64,000 nucleotides of DNA from positions 2,133,595 through 2,197,594 of the forward strand of contig JAWPMO010000001.1 in assembly GCA_033344875.1 (NCBI GenBank), given 5' to 3'. Origin of the DNA: Ilumatobacteraceae bacterium. Lineage in GTDB: Bacteria; Actinomycetota; Acidimicrobiia; Acidimicrobiales; Ilumatobacteraceae. Each line of letters begins with the position of its first letter. The stretch's first letter is position 1. Made by a program: the position numbers and the translations under genes. Positions 42,683-51,032 of the stretch are shown in pieces. The notes beneath the pieces are model-generated. The model worked only from the letters and a program-made list of their open reading frames with translations. It made no database searches and was not told the origin of the DNA.

Positions 42683-44115
42683 GCCAGGCCTCCTGCCGCC
42701 CGCTCGAGTTCGGCCGCCACCTGCAGCATGACCGGCTCACCGAGCGCTGGCGCCAGCACCTGGACGCCGACCGGCAGATCGTCGGCACCGGTGCCGAACG
42801 GCACGCTCATGCCCGGGTCGCCCGTGAGATTGGCGGGGATCGTGTAGGTGTCGCACAGGTACATGGCGAACGGATCGGCGGTCTTCGACCCGAACGGGAA
42901 GGCGACGCTGGGCGACGACGGGGTGAGCAGCACGTCGGCCTGTTCGTACGCCACGGCGAAGTCGCGTGCCATCAGGCGCCGGATCTTGAGCGCCTTGCCG
43001 TAGTAGGCGTCGTAGTAGCCGGCCGACAGGGCGTACGTGCCGAGCAGGATGCGCCGCTTGACCTCGTCGCCGAAGCCGGCCGCACGGGTCGCCATGTACA
43101 TCGCGTCGGTGGTCGCCGCGTCGACCCGCATCCCGTACCTGACGCCGTCGTAGCGAGCCAGGTTGGACGAGGCCTCGGCCGGGGCGATCAGGTAGTAGGC
43201 GGTCAGGCCGTAGCCGAAGGCGGGCACCTCGACGTCGACGATCGTGGCGCCGGCTTCGCGGAGCGCGTCGAACGCCTGCTCGAGCCGCTGCTGCACATCC
43301 GGGTCGGCACCCTCGGGCAGGTCGGTGATCCGACCGACACGGAGCCCCTCGACGCCGGCTTCGAGCAGTGCCGAGTAGTCGGGCAGCGGCTCGGGGATCG
43401 ACGTGGAGTCGCGCGGATCGTGCCCCGAGACCGTCTGGAGCGCGAGCGCTGCATCGCCGACCGTGTGGGCGAACGGACCGATCTGGTCGAGGCTGCTGGC
43501 GAAGGCGACGAGGCCGTACCGGCTCACCCGCCCGTAGGTCGGCTTGATCCCGACGACGCCGCACAGCGCTGCGGGTTGGCGGATCGATCCGCCGGTGTCG
43601 GACCCGAACGACAGCGCCGAGAACCCGGCGGCGACCGCAGCGGCCGAACCACCCGACGAACCGCCGGGCACACGCGTCGTGTCGAGCGGGTTGCGGGTCG
43701 GACCGAATGCGGAGTTCTCGGTCGACGAGCCCATCGCGAACTCGTCGAGGTTGGTCTTGCCGACCGCGACAGCGCCGGCCGCGTCGAGCATCGACACGAC
43801 GGTGCCGTCGTACGGCGGGATCCACCCCTCCAGGATCTTCGACGAGCACGTCGTCGGCACACCGCGGGTGCACATGTTGTCCTTGAGCGCGACCGGCACA
43901 CCGGCCAGCGGACCCGGATCGTGTCCGGCTGCGACGGCCTCGTCGACGGCAGCGGCCCGCTCGCGTGCCCGATCGGCCATCACCGTGTTGAAGGCGTGGA
44001 TCTCTCCCTCGCGGTCGTCGATCCGCGCCAGGTGGGCATCGAGGACGTCGACGGCCTTGAGCGTGCCGGAGCGGACACCCGCGGCGATCTCGACGGCGGT
44101 GGTCTCGTCGCCCAT
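42679..44115 (-). CDS. gatA: Aspartyl/glutamyl-tRNA(Asn/Gln) amidotransferase subunit A
   Basis: 478-residue amidase releasing ammonia from glutamine. The Ser-cisSer-Lys catalytic triad is complete: K78 (VALKDN), S153 (GGSSGGS) and S177 (GSDTGGSIRQ). ATG at 44115 overlaps the gatC stop region. Presence of GatCAB implies an indirect route for Gln-tRNA or Asn-tRNA. Confidence 0.97.
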   Translation of the reverse strand: MGDETTAVEIAAGVRSGTLKAVDVLDAHLARIDDREGEIHAFNTVMADRARERAAAVDEAVAAGHDPGPLAGVPVALKDNMCTRGVPTTCSSKILEGWIPPYDGTVVSMLDAAGAVAVGKTNLDEFAMGSSTENSAFGPTRNPLDTTRVPGGSSGGSAAAVAAGFSALSFGSDTGGSIRQPAALCGVVGIKPTYGRVSRYGLVAFASSLDQIGPFAHTVGDAALALQTVSGHDPRDSTSIPEPLPDYSALLEAGVEGLRVGRITDLPEGADPDVQQRLEQAFDALREAGATIVDVEVPAFGYGLTAYYLIAPAEASSNLARYDGVRYGMRVDAATTDAMYMATRAAGFGDEVKRRILLGTYALSAGYYDAYYGKALKIRRLMARDFAVAYEQADVLLTPSSPSVAFPFGSKTADPFAMYLCDTYTIPANLTGDPGMSVPFGTGADDLPVGVQVLAPALGEPVMLQVAAELERAAGGLA

Positions 44116-44414
44116 CAGCCCTCACCGCCCGTCGGCGGCACCCGGAAGCGACCGTCCTCGGCATCGGGTGCCATGGCCAGCGCCTCGTCGCGATCGATGC
44201 TCGGCTGCACGATGTCGTCGCGCATCACGTTGACCAGGTGGTACGGCTGCGTCATCGGTTCGACATCGTCGAGGTCGAGGGCGTCGATGTCGGCGAAATG
44301 CTCGAGCATGTCGCCCAGCTGTTCGGTCGCCAGGTCGATCTCGGCCGACGTCAGCTCGAGTCGGGCAAGGTGTGCGACCTTGGCCACATCTTCACGGGTC
44401 AGACGTTCGGACAC
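44115..44414 (-). CDS. gatC: Aspartyl/glutamyl-tRNA(Asn/Gln) amidotransferase subunit C
   Basis: 99 residues from GTG 44414; the longer open frame upstream runs through the citrate synthase gene and is not coding. Typical LTREDVAKVAHLARLELTSAEI start and the DVEPMTQPYHLVNVMRDD belt that wraps GatA and GatB. First gene of gatCAB; only 11 bases after the citrate synthase stop on the same strand. Confidence 0.95.
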   Translation of the reverse strand: MSERLTREDVAKVAHLARLELTSAEIDLATEQLGDMLEHFADIDALDLDDVEPMTQPYHLVNVMRDDIVQPSIDRDEALAMAPDAEDGRFRVPPTGGEG

Positions 44415-44425
44415 GAGTAGCGAGG

Positions 44426-45607
44426 CTACTGACCCCCGAGCCCTCGACCCACATGGGCTGCTGCGGGTTGGACGCGGGCGAGCGATCGGTCGGGCCGCGG
44501 CCCCACGTACCGTGCTGCCGGCCTGATCAGCTTGCCGACGGCCGCCTGTTCCAAGGCGTGGGTCACCCAACCGATCACTCGGCTCACGGCGAAGGTCGGG
44601 GTGAACATCGAACGTGGCAGACCGACGGTCTCCATGATCACGCCGGCGTAGAACTCGACGTTGCTCGGCAGCGGCCGGTCGGGCTTGAGCTCGGCGAGGG
44701 TCGCGAGGATCTCGACCTCGGTCGCCATCGCCTGCTCGACGAGCGGGCCACCGAGCGACTCGGCGACCTCGCGGAGCAGCCCCGAGCGCGGATCCGGAGC
44801 GCGGTAGACGGCATGCCCGAATCCCATGATGCGTCGGCCGGCGGCGAGTTCGGTGCGGACGAACCGGGCTGCGTGCGCGGGGTCGCCGATCGCGTCGAGC
44901 GCATCGAGGGCACGGCTCGGCGCACCGCCGTGCAGCGGTCCGGCGAGCGCGCCGATCGCCGCACACACGACGTCGGCGATGTCGGCACCGGTCGATGCGA
45001 CCACCCGGCCGGTGAACGTCGAGGCGTTGAACCCGTGGTCGACCGTGAGCATCAGGTACTGCTCGAGCGCCCTGGCGTGTGCCGCCGACGGCGTCCGGCC
45101 GGTGACGGCACGGAGGTACGACGCGGCGTGGCCGAGGCCGGGCATCGGTGCGGGGATCTCGGTCCCGGCCGCAGCATGGTGGAGCGCGGCCAGCACGGTC
45201 GGCGTCAAGGCCGCGATCGAGCGGGCCTGACGTCGCCGTTCGTCGACTCCGAGATCGAGCATCGGGGCGAGGCCGATGACCTGCTGCGTCGCCGACAGCA
45301 CCGTTCGCAACTGCGCCAGCGGCGAGCCACCGGTCCGCGCCGCGGCCTCGATCAGCGGGCCGAGATCGGCCGGCAGATCGCGGAGCGGCTCCACCTCGGA
45401 CCGGAAGCGGTCCAGTTCGACCCCGGTCGGGAGTTCACCGTGTTCGAACAGGTACCAGACCTCCTCGAAACCGACGGACCGCGCGAGTTCGGTCGCGTCG
45501 TACTGGCGGTAGTGGTAGAAGCCTTCGTCGCCGTGGACGGTTCCGATCGCCGTGTCGGCCACCGCCACGCCGTTGAGTCCCGGGGGTACGTCGATGAGTT
45601 CGTTCAT
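44426..45607 (-). CDS. Citrate synthase family protein
   Basis: 393 residues from ATG 45607. Condenses oxaloacetate and acetyl-CoA (or propionyl-CoA). Active-site histidines H191 (TVDHGFNAST), H226 (GPLHGGAP) and H265 (MGFGHAVYR) are present. The catalytic aspartate of the NVDFYSG motif is replaced by Glu (E318 in NVEFYAG), seen in some 2-methylcitrate/secondary citrate synthases. The last residues are Pro/Arg-rich. Divergent from the HTH-citrate synthase across an 88-base gap full of dyads, and followed by gatC. Confidence 0.9.
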   Translation of the reverse strand: MNELIDVPPGLNGVAVADTAIGTVHGDEGFYHYRQYDATELARSVGFEEVWYLFEHGELPTGVELDRFRSEVEPLRDLPADLGPLIEAAARTGGSPLAQLRTVLSATQQVIGLAPMLDLGVDERRRQARSIAALTPTVLAALHHAAAGTEIPAPMPGLGHAASYLRAVTGRTPSAAHARALEQYLMLTVDHGFNASTFTGRVVASTGADIADVVCAAIGALAGPLHGGAPSRALDALDAIGDPAHAARFVRTELAAGRRIMGFGHAVYRAPDPRSGLLREVAESLGGPLVEQAMATEVEILATLAELKPDRPLPSNVEFYAGVIMETVGLPRSMFTPTFAVSRVIGWVTHALEQAAVGKLIRPAARYVGPRPDRSLARVQPAAAHVGRGLGGQ

Positions 45608-45623
45608 GCGTCGAGTTTCCGCC

Positions 45624-45664
45624 GTCAACCGTTGGTGATCAACGTTGATCTTATCAACATTGAC
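45624..45664. promoter_or_regulatory. Interlocking dyad array between the two citrate synthase genes
   Basis: Consecutive half-sites GTCAAC, C, GTTGGT, GATCAAC, GTTGATC, TT, ATCAAC, ATTGAC. The central GATCAACGTTGATC (45637-45650) is a perfect palindrome, overlapping a second perfect dyad GTTGAT-CTT-ATCAAC (45644-45658). The array occupies most of the 88-base divergent gap and so probably both promoters. Confidence 0.75.
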
Positions 45665-45695
45665 GAATCCACGCCGCCCTGGGACGATGGCACAC

Positions 45696-46835
45696 ATGTC
45701 GACGTTGATCGGGGCGAAGGAGGCCGCCGCGACCCTTGGCGTCACCAAGCCGACGCTGTACGCCTACGTCTCTCGTGGTCTCGTCACTCGCCAGGTGGCA
45801 GTGGACGGCCGCACCTCGCTCTACGACCGGGCCGAGGTCGAGACCCTCGCGAACCGGTCGCGTCGTCGGCCTCCCGCGGAGCGCCCGTCGATCGACGTGC
45901 AGATCGCGACCTCGGTCACACGGCTCCACGACGACTCCCCGACCTACCGGGGGCAGCGCGTGCTCGACCTCGTCGAAAGTCACTCGTTCGAGCAGGTGGC
46001 CGATCTACTCCTCACCGGCGAGGCGACCGGCCGTGCGACCGACTGGAAGCTCGATCGATCGGCGCTCGCCCGCTCCCGGAGCATCGTCGATGCCGCGACA
46101 CCGATCGATCCGCTGGGAGCGCTGTCGCTCACCGCACGATCACTCGAACATCGCGACGGCGACCAGACCGCAACGGTCACGCGTCGGCTGCTCTCGATCA
46201 TTCCGTCGGTGCTCGGGGGTCCGCAACGCGGCGGCATCCCCGACCGGCTCTCGCGGGCGTGGCTCCGGCGACCCGCCCCGCAGGTCGTCGACGCGGTCGA
46301 ACGGGCGCTGATCCTGTTGGCCGACCACGAGCTCGCGACCAGCACACTCGCCGTGCGGGTCGCTGCGTCGGTCCGTGCGGCACCGCCGGCTGCACTCGCC
46401 GCGGGCCTCGACGTCGTCGCGGGACCACTGCACGGTGCGGCGAGCCAGGCTGCGGTCGCCCTGTTCGAGCACGCCTCCGAGACCGACCCGGCCGACGCCG
46501 TCCGATCCGGGCTCGGCGGCGGCCGACGGCTGCCGGGTTTCGGTCACACCGTCTACCGCCGTGGCGACCCTCGATTCGAACCACTCCTCGACGCCGTGCG
46601 AGCGATCCCGGCACCGCCCGAGCGCATGGCCGTCGTCGACGAGGTCATCCGGGAGGCGGGTCGATCGATCGGGCATCTCCCCAACATCGATCTCGCACTG
46701 GCAGCATTGATACACGTCGCCGGTCTCGCGAGCGATGTACCGCTCTTCGGCGTGGCGCGCCTCGCGGGTTGGGCGGCGCACTACGACGAGGAGCTCGGCG
46801 AGCGCCCCGTCCGGTTCCGAGGCCTCAGCCGCTGA
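45696..46835 (+). CDS. Helix-turn-helix domain fused to a citrate synthase
   Basis: 379 residues from ATG 45696 (ATG 45687 possible). Residues 1-55 form a MerR/excisionase-type winged HTH: STLIGAKEAAATLGVTKPTLYAYVSRGLV, then a wing (VDGRTSLYDRAEVETLANR). A basic linker (56-64) leads into a citrate synthase domain. All catalytic residues are present: H201 (LADHELATS), H236 (GPLHGAAS), H274 (PGFGHTVYRRGDPR) and D322 (LPNIDLALA). It is shorter than its divergent paralogue in the small domain. An enzyme that binds DNA, or a metabolite sensor that reuses the enzyme fold, are both compatible. The dyad array directly upstream is the natural target. Confidence 0.88.
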   Translation: MSTLIGAKEAAATLGVTKPTLYAYVSRGLVTRQVAVDGRTSLYDRAEVETLANRSRRRPPAERPSIDVQIATSVTRLHDDSPTYRGQRVLDLVESHSFEQVADLLLTGEATGRATDWKLDRSALARSRSIVDAATPIDPLGALSLTARSLEHRDGDQTATVTRRLLSIIPSVLGGPQRGGIPDRLSRAWLRRPAPQVVDAVERALILLADHELATSTLAVRVAASVRAAPPAALAAGLDVVAGPLHGAASQAAVALFEHASETDPADAVRSGLGGGRRLPGFGHTVYRRGDPRFEPLLDAVRAIPAPPERMAVVDEVIREAGRSIGHLPNIDLALAALIHVAGLASDVPLFGVARLAGWAAHYDEELGERPVRFRGLSR

Positions 46836-47741
46836 TCAATCGACGTCGTCGACGACCGCCGGCTGATCGTCGAGCTCCTCGGCAGCGTCGGACGCACCGT
46901 CGTCGAGCGCGTCGGTGTCGCTCGGCCCGGGCTCGGGCCAGCGACGGCCTCGCGTGGCGAGCAGATAGAGCCCGCCGCCGACGATCGCGGCCAACGCCAC
47001 CCACTGGTTCCAGCGCAGACCGGCCACGTCGCTCAGCTGCACGGCGTCGATCCGCAGGCCTTCGATCCAGAAGCGGCCGACGCCGTAGCCCATCAGATAG
47101 ACCGCGAACAGGCGACCCGGCCCGAGCCGGAACGTGCGGTCGATCCACAGCAGGAGGGCGACGAGGCCCAGGTTCCAGAGCGATTCGTAGAGGAACGTCG
47201 GGTGGAACGTGGTGTCGGCGGCGTATCCGGCCGGCGTGTGCGCGTCGTCGATCTCGAGGCCCCACGGCAGATCGGTCGGCTTGCCGAACAGCTCCTGGTT
47301 GAACCAGTTGCCCCAGCGCCCGATCGCCTGTGCGAGCGGGATCGCCGGTGCTGCACAACTGAGGAGTTGCGCCGCCGGGATACCGCGCTGACGACCCTGC
47401 CACACGCCGACGGCGACGCCGGCGAGGAGTCCGCCCGGGATGCCGAGGCCGCCCTCCCAGATCTTCGGGATCGCAGCGAGGTCGTCGGAGAAGCGATCCC
47501 AGTCGGTGGCCACGTGGTAGAGCCGCGCCCCGACGATGCCGGCAGCGACACCCCACATGCCGATCGTGCTCGCGTCGTCGGTCGTGCCGAGGCGCTTGGA
47601 TTCGAGCTGTCGCCCGAGCATCCAGACCGCGGCCAGCACGCCGAGCGCGATCATCAACCCGTAGGCGTTCAACGAGAGCGGACCCAACGAGATCGAGTTG
47701 CCGGACGGGCTCGGGATCGAAGCGAGCATCGGGTTCATCAT
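46836..47741 (-). CDS. lgt: Prolipoprotein diacylglyceryl transferase
   Basis: 301 residues from ATG 47741, overlapping the esterase stop as ATGA, which fixes the start. Transfers diacylglycerol to the lipobox cysteine of prelipoproteins. About seven membrane helices; the Lgt signature GRWGNWFNQE is at 141-150 and the conserved ARLYHV with H76 in the second helix region. An acidic Asp/Glu-rich tail of about 35 residues is added at the C-terminus. It would process the lipoprotein beginning at 62485. Confidence 0.95.
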   Translation of the reverse strand: MMNPMLASIPSPSGNSISLGPLSLNAYGLMIALGVLAAVWMLGRQLESKRLGTTDDASTIGMWGVAAGIVGARLYHVATDWDRFSDDLAAIPKIWEGGLGIPGGLLAGVAVGVWQGRQRGIPAAQLLSCAAPAIPLAQAIGRWGNWFNQELFGKPTDLPWGLEIDDAHTPAGYAADTTFHPTFLYESLWNLGLVALLLWIDRTFRLGPGRLFAVYLMGYGVGRFWIEGLRIDAVQLSDVAGLRWNQWVALAAIVGGGLYLLATRGRRWPEPGPSDTDALDDGASDAAEELDDQPAVVDDVD

Positions 47742-48496
47742 GCCTCCACGGAGCGGACGAAGTCGACGGTGCCGTCGATGACCGTGCCACGGTCGAAGTC
47801 GAGGGTCGCGACGTGGTAGCTGCGCTCGAGCCAGGTGTGCAGCACCGGCCCACCCCATGTGGTGGCGAGATGCTCGCTGTCGGACGGCGGGACGACGTGG
47901 TCCTGGCGCGACGTGAACAGCCGGAGCGGGACGGTGAGCTCACCGAACCGGTCGGTGATCGGCACGATGCCGTCGGCGACCAGGGATCGGAGAGGTCGCA
48001 GCGGCGTGCCGTCGTACGCGATGTCGGTCGATTCGGGATCGGCGATGTCGGAGCCCTCTCCCGGCGCGATCTCGAGGCCGTCGTCGATGAACTCGTCGAC
48101 CATCGCCATCGTCGCTTCGTCGCGCGTCCTGGTGGCGGGGTTGATACCGACGACGCCGACGACGTGTGGACGGTCGAATGCGGCGGCGATCGCCAGGGTC
48201 CCGCCGGCGCTCTGGCCGACCAGCACGATGCGTTCGACACGGCGAGCCAGCTCGTCGACGACGCGCTCGGTCTCCGCGAACCAGTCGGCCCATCCGGTCG
48301 CGACCATGTCGTCGATCGTGGTGCCGTGACCGGGGAGGCGTGGGAGTTCGAGGTCGTACCCGGCGGCGATCACGGCGTCGGCAACCCCCCGCATCGAGGA
48401 CGGATTCCCGGTGAACCCGTGCAGCACGACGACGCCGGTCGACGAAGCGCCACGATGGGACCGCGGTTCGCACCCGGGCATCACGGTCGAGGTCAT
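47738..48496 (-). CDS. Alpha/beta-hydrolase (carboxylesterase / monoacylglycerol lipase type)
   Basis: 252 residues. Oxyanion segment VVVLHGFTGNPSSM (22-35), nucleophile elbow VGQSAGGT with S96, acid in SRQDHVVPP, and His near the end in SYHVATLDFD. The LHGFTGNP start is typical of Est30/monoacylglycerol-lipase proteins. It overlaps lgt by four bases, so the two form an operon. A TetR gene is divergent. Confidence 0.9.
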   Translation of the reverse strand: MTSTVMPGCEPRSHRGASSTGVVVLHGFTGNPSSMRGVADAVIAAGYDLELPRLPGHGTTIDDMVATGWADWFAETERVVDELARRVERIVLVGQSAGGTLAIAAAFDRPHVVGVVGINPATRTRDEATMAMVDEFIDDGLEIAPGEGSDIADPESTDIAYDGTPLRPLRSLVADGIVPITDRFGELTVPLRLFTSRQDHVVPPSDSEHLATTWGGPVLHTWLERSYHVATLDFDRGTVIDGTVDFVRSVEA

Positions 48497-48520
48497 CGCA
48501 CGGTTCTACCAGCGGATCGG

Positions 48521-48538
48521 CTTGACCCACCGGTCAAG
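48521..48538. promoter_or_regulatory. TetR-type operator
   Basis: CTTGACC-CACC-GGTCAAG: perfect 7-base arms, 18 bases before the TetR start and 25 before the esterase start. TTGACC could at the same time be a -35 box for the TetR gene. Confidence 0.65.
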
Positions 48539-48556
48539 ACCCGCTGAACTAGCGAG

Positions 48557-49159
48557 GTGCCCGTCCATGCCGCAGCGGATCGTCAGCTCACCGAACAGGG
48601 GCGCGAACGCAAGCAACAGCTCATCGACGCCGCGATCCCGCTGTTCGCCGAACGCGGTTACGCGGCGACGCGCATCCTCGACATCTGCGATCGCGCCGGC
48701 GTCGCCAAAGGGCTGTTCTACTGGTATTTCCCCACCAAGCTCGACCTGTTCAGCGAACTCGTCCGGTCGATGCGCCATCAGCTGCGACGCGCACAGGCCG
48801 CCGCCATGTCGCCCGACGCCGACGCACTGACGCGCATCCACCAGGGTGCGGCAGCGAGCGTTCGTTTCATGGCCGAGCACGCGACCTATTTCTCACTCGT
48901 CGACGTCGAGCGGTCCGATCCGACCATCGCCGATGCTCTCAAGAGCGGTAGCGAGGTCTATCTCGACGACGTCACCGCCCTGGTCCGCGAAGCACAGCGC
49001 GACGGTCGGGTCCCCGATGCCGATCCACAACTGCTCGCGCTCGGCGTGCTCGGATCGGTCTCGTCGTTCAGCAATGCGTGGCGGAGCGGCCGCATCGACA
49101 TGACCGCCGAGGACCTGGCCGACTTCGTCGCCGACTGGGTCGGACGCGCACTCGGTTGA
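48557..49159 (+). CDS. TetR-family transcriptional regulator
   Basis: 200 residues from GTG 48557. HTH at about 20-65 (QQLIDAAIPLFAERGYAATRILDICDRAGVAKGLFYWYFPTK in parts), and a C-terminal ligand domain with an ACT-like helical pattern typical of TetR_C. Divergent from the esterase-lgt operon with an inverted repeat between them; autoregulation and control of the esterase are probable. Ligand unknown. Confidence 0.92.
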   Translation: MPVHAAADRQLTEQGRERKQQLIDAAIPLFAERGYAATRILDICDRAGVAKGLFYWYFPTKLDLFSELVRSMRHQLRRAQAAAMSPDADALTRIHQGAAASVRFMAEHATYFSLVDVERSDPTIADALKSGSEVYLDDVTALVREAQRDGRVPDADPQLLALGVLGSVSSFSNAWRSGRIDMTAEDLADFVADWVGRALG

Positions 49160-49166
49160 GCGGGCT

Positions 49167-50984
49167 TCAGCCGAGCTGATTGCCGAGTTCGGGATCGCGG
49201 GCGGTGAGCACCGCCACGAAGGCGTCGACGACGTCGGGGTCGAACTGACCGTCGCGACCCAGGATGACGAAGCGTGCCGCCTCCTCCTTGTGCCACGCCC
49301 GCTTGTAGGGGCGCTTGCTGCACAGTGCGTCGTAGACGTCGGCGATGCTGACGATCCGCCCCGACAGGGCGATCGACGAACCGCTGATACCGAGCGGGTA
49401 GCCGCTGCCGTCCCACCACTCGTGGTGCGACTGCGCGATCTCGGCGGCCATCTGGAACATGGGCGCCGAGTTCCCGGCGAGGATGCGGTGGCCCATGCTC
49501 GTGTGGGCCTTCATCATCTCGTACTCCTCGACCGTCAGCGGCCCGGTCTTGCGGAGCACCGAATCCGGCACCGCGACCTTGCCGATGTCGTGCAACCGCG
49601 AGGCGAGGCGCAACTGCTCGCACCACTCGGGCGACTTGCCGAGGGCGTGGGCGATCTCCGCGGCCATGTCGCCGACGCGGTCGGTGTGCGCCCCGGTCTC
49701 GGAGTCGCGGAACTCCGTGAGGATCGCGAGTTGCTCGAATGCTTCGAGGTGATGCGACGGCGTGACGGCCTGCGTGGCGTCCACATCGATCACGTCGTGG
49801 TCGACAGCTTCGAAGTCCTGGTGCCGAAGGCGGAAGATCTCCGCCTGGTGGCGTGCGGTCGCCGTCTCGTGGGCGACCTGGAGGGTGCGCAGCCGAAGGT
49901 CGGCGGCGTGGGTGAACATCTGGCGATGCTGTTGGTCGTGCGTCTCACGTCGTTCCAACGCCTCTTCGAAACGTCCGCTGCGCTTGAACGCCGTGGCGAG
50001 TAGGTCGTTGACCTCGAGTTCGTATTCCTTCGACTCGGTCCGTTCCGACATGTCGAGCGCGGCCTGGAGCACGCTGATCGCGTCGTCGAGCGCGCCGCGG
50101 CGCAGCGCGACGCGGCCCTCCGCGACCATGACACCGAGCTGGGCCGAGTACGAGGGTTCCGAGCCGTCGTCCGACATCTGAGCCAGGACCCGACGCGCCT
50201 CGGCGAAGCACTCGGCGGCCTTCTGGTGATCGGCCAGGCCCATGTACGCCTCGGCGAGGTCGGCGAGGAGATTGGTGACGATCGAGGGGCTGTGCTCCCT
50301 GGCGATCTCCACGGCTCGACGGCCGAGCGAGACGGCCGGCAGGTACTCGGACCGCGACGAACGGATGCGGGCGATGTTGCCGAGGATCAGGGCGACCATC
50401 TCGGGCCGACCGTAGGGCTCGGCGGCGGCGAGCGCCTGCTCGTAGGTGACGATCGCCCGATCGTTGTCGCCCATCGAGTGGTAGACGGCGGCGACCGTGT
50501 TCAGGATGTTCCCGGAATCCACGCCGTGACCGGTGGCCTGGTACACGTCGAGGGCCCGAAGACAGTTCTCGAGCGCCTCGGAGAAATTGGAGGCCTGGTA
50601 GTGCACGATGCCCAGGAGATGGATCGCCCATGCCTCGACCAGCTGCGCGCCGCACTGCTCGGCGACCTCGCTGGCCTCCATCGCGAGTCCGAAGGCGTCC
50701 TCGGGGTCGTCACCGAAGTGGGCCAGGCTCGCCAGTCGGTACAGCGACTCGGCTTCCCCGACACGATCGCCGTTCGCTCGGGCGACGACCCGGGCCTGCA
50801 GGGCATGACGACGCGCGCCGGCCGGATTCAGTTCCTGGTCCTGGGCCGCTCGCTCCAACAGTTCTCGGACTGCTGGGGACGCGCTCGGCTCGGACGCCGC
50901 GAGGGCATTCGATTCCACGATTTCACTTCGGCACGATCCGCGGGCGACTTGAAGGGTTCTTGACGCCAACGTGATCGTCAGCAT
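49167..50984 (-). CDS. TPR-repeat protein with C-terminal HD-GYP domain
   Basis: 605 residues from ATG 50984; GTG 50918 is an alternative start, and neither has a strong ribosome site. Residues about 35-395 hold tandem tetratricopeptide repeats (AWAIHLLGIVHYQASNFSEALENCLRAL, NTVAAVYHSMGDNDRAIVTYEQAL in parts). The C-terminal 190 residues form an HD-GYP phosphodiesterase: ASRLHDIGKVAVPD (HD) and HHEWWDGSGYP (GYP). It would hydrolyse cyclic di-GMP or a related dinucleotide in the cytoplasm, since there is no membrane segment. Input via the TPR part. Confidence 0.88.
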   Translation of the reverse strand: MLTITLASRTLQVARGSCRSEIVESNALAASEPSASPAVRELLERAAQDQELNPAGARRHALQARVVARANGDRVGEAESLYRLASLAHFGDDPEDAFGLAMEASEVAEQCGAQLVEAWAIHLLGIVHYQASNFSEALENCLRALDVYQATGHGVDSGNILNTVAAVYHSMGDNDRAIVTYEQALAAAEPYGRPEMVALILGNIARIRSSRSEYLPAVSLGRRAVEIAREHSPSIVTNLLADLAEAYMGLADHQKAAECFAEARRVLAQMSDDGSEPSYSAQLGVMVAEGRVALRRGALDDAISVLQAALDMSERTESKEYELEVNDLLATAFKRSGRFEEALERRETHDQQHRQMFTHAADLRLRTLQVAHETATARHQAEIFRLRHQDFEAVDHDVIDVDATQAVTPSHHLEAFEQLAILTEFRDSETGAHTDRVGDMAAEIAHALGKSPEWCEQLRLASRLHDIGKVAVPDSVLRKTGPLTVEEYEMMKAHTSMGHRILAGNSAPMFQMAAEIAQSHHEWWDGSGYPLGISGSSIALSGRIVSIADVYDALCSKRPYKRAWHKEEAARFVILGRDGQFDPDVVDAFVAVLTARDPELGNQLG

Positions 50985-51032
50985 TCTGCAAACCAGCGGT
51001 TCGCCGATCGATGAGGCTCGTATCATCGCCGC

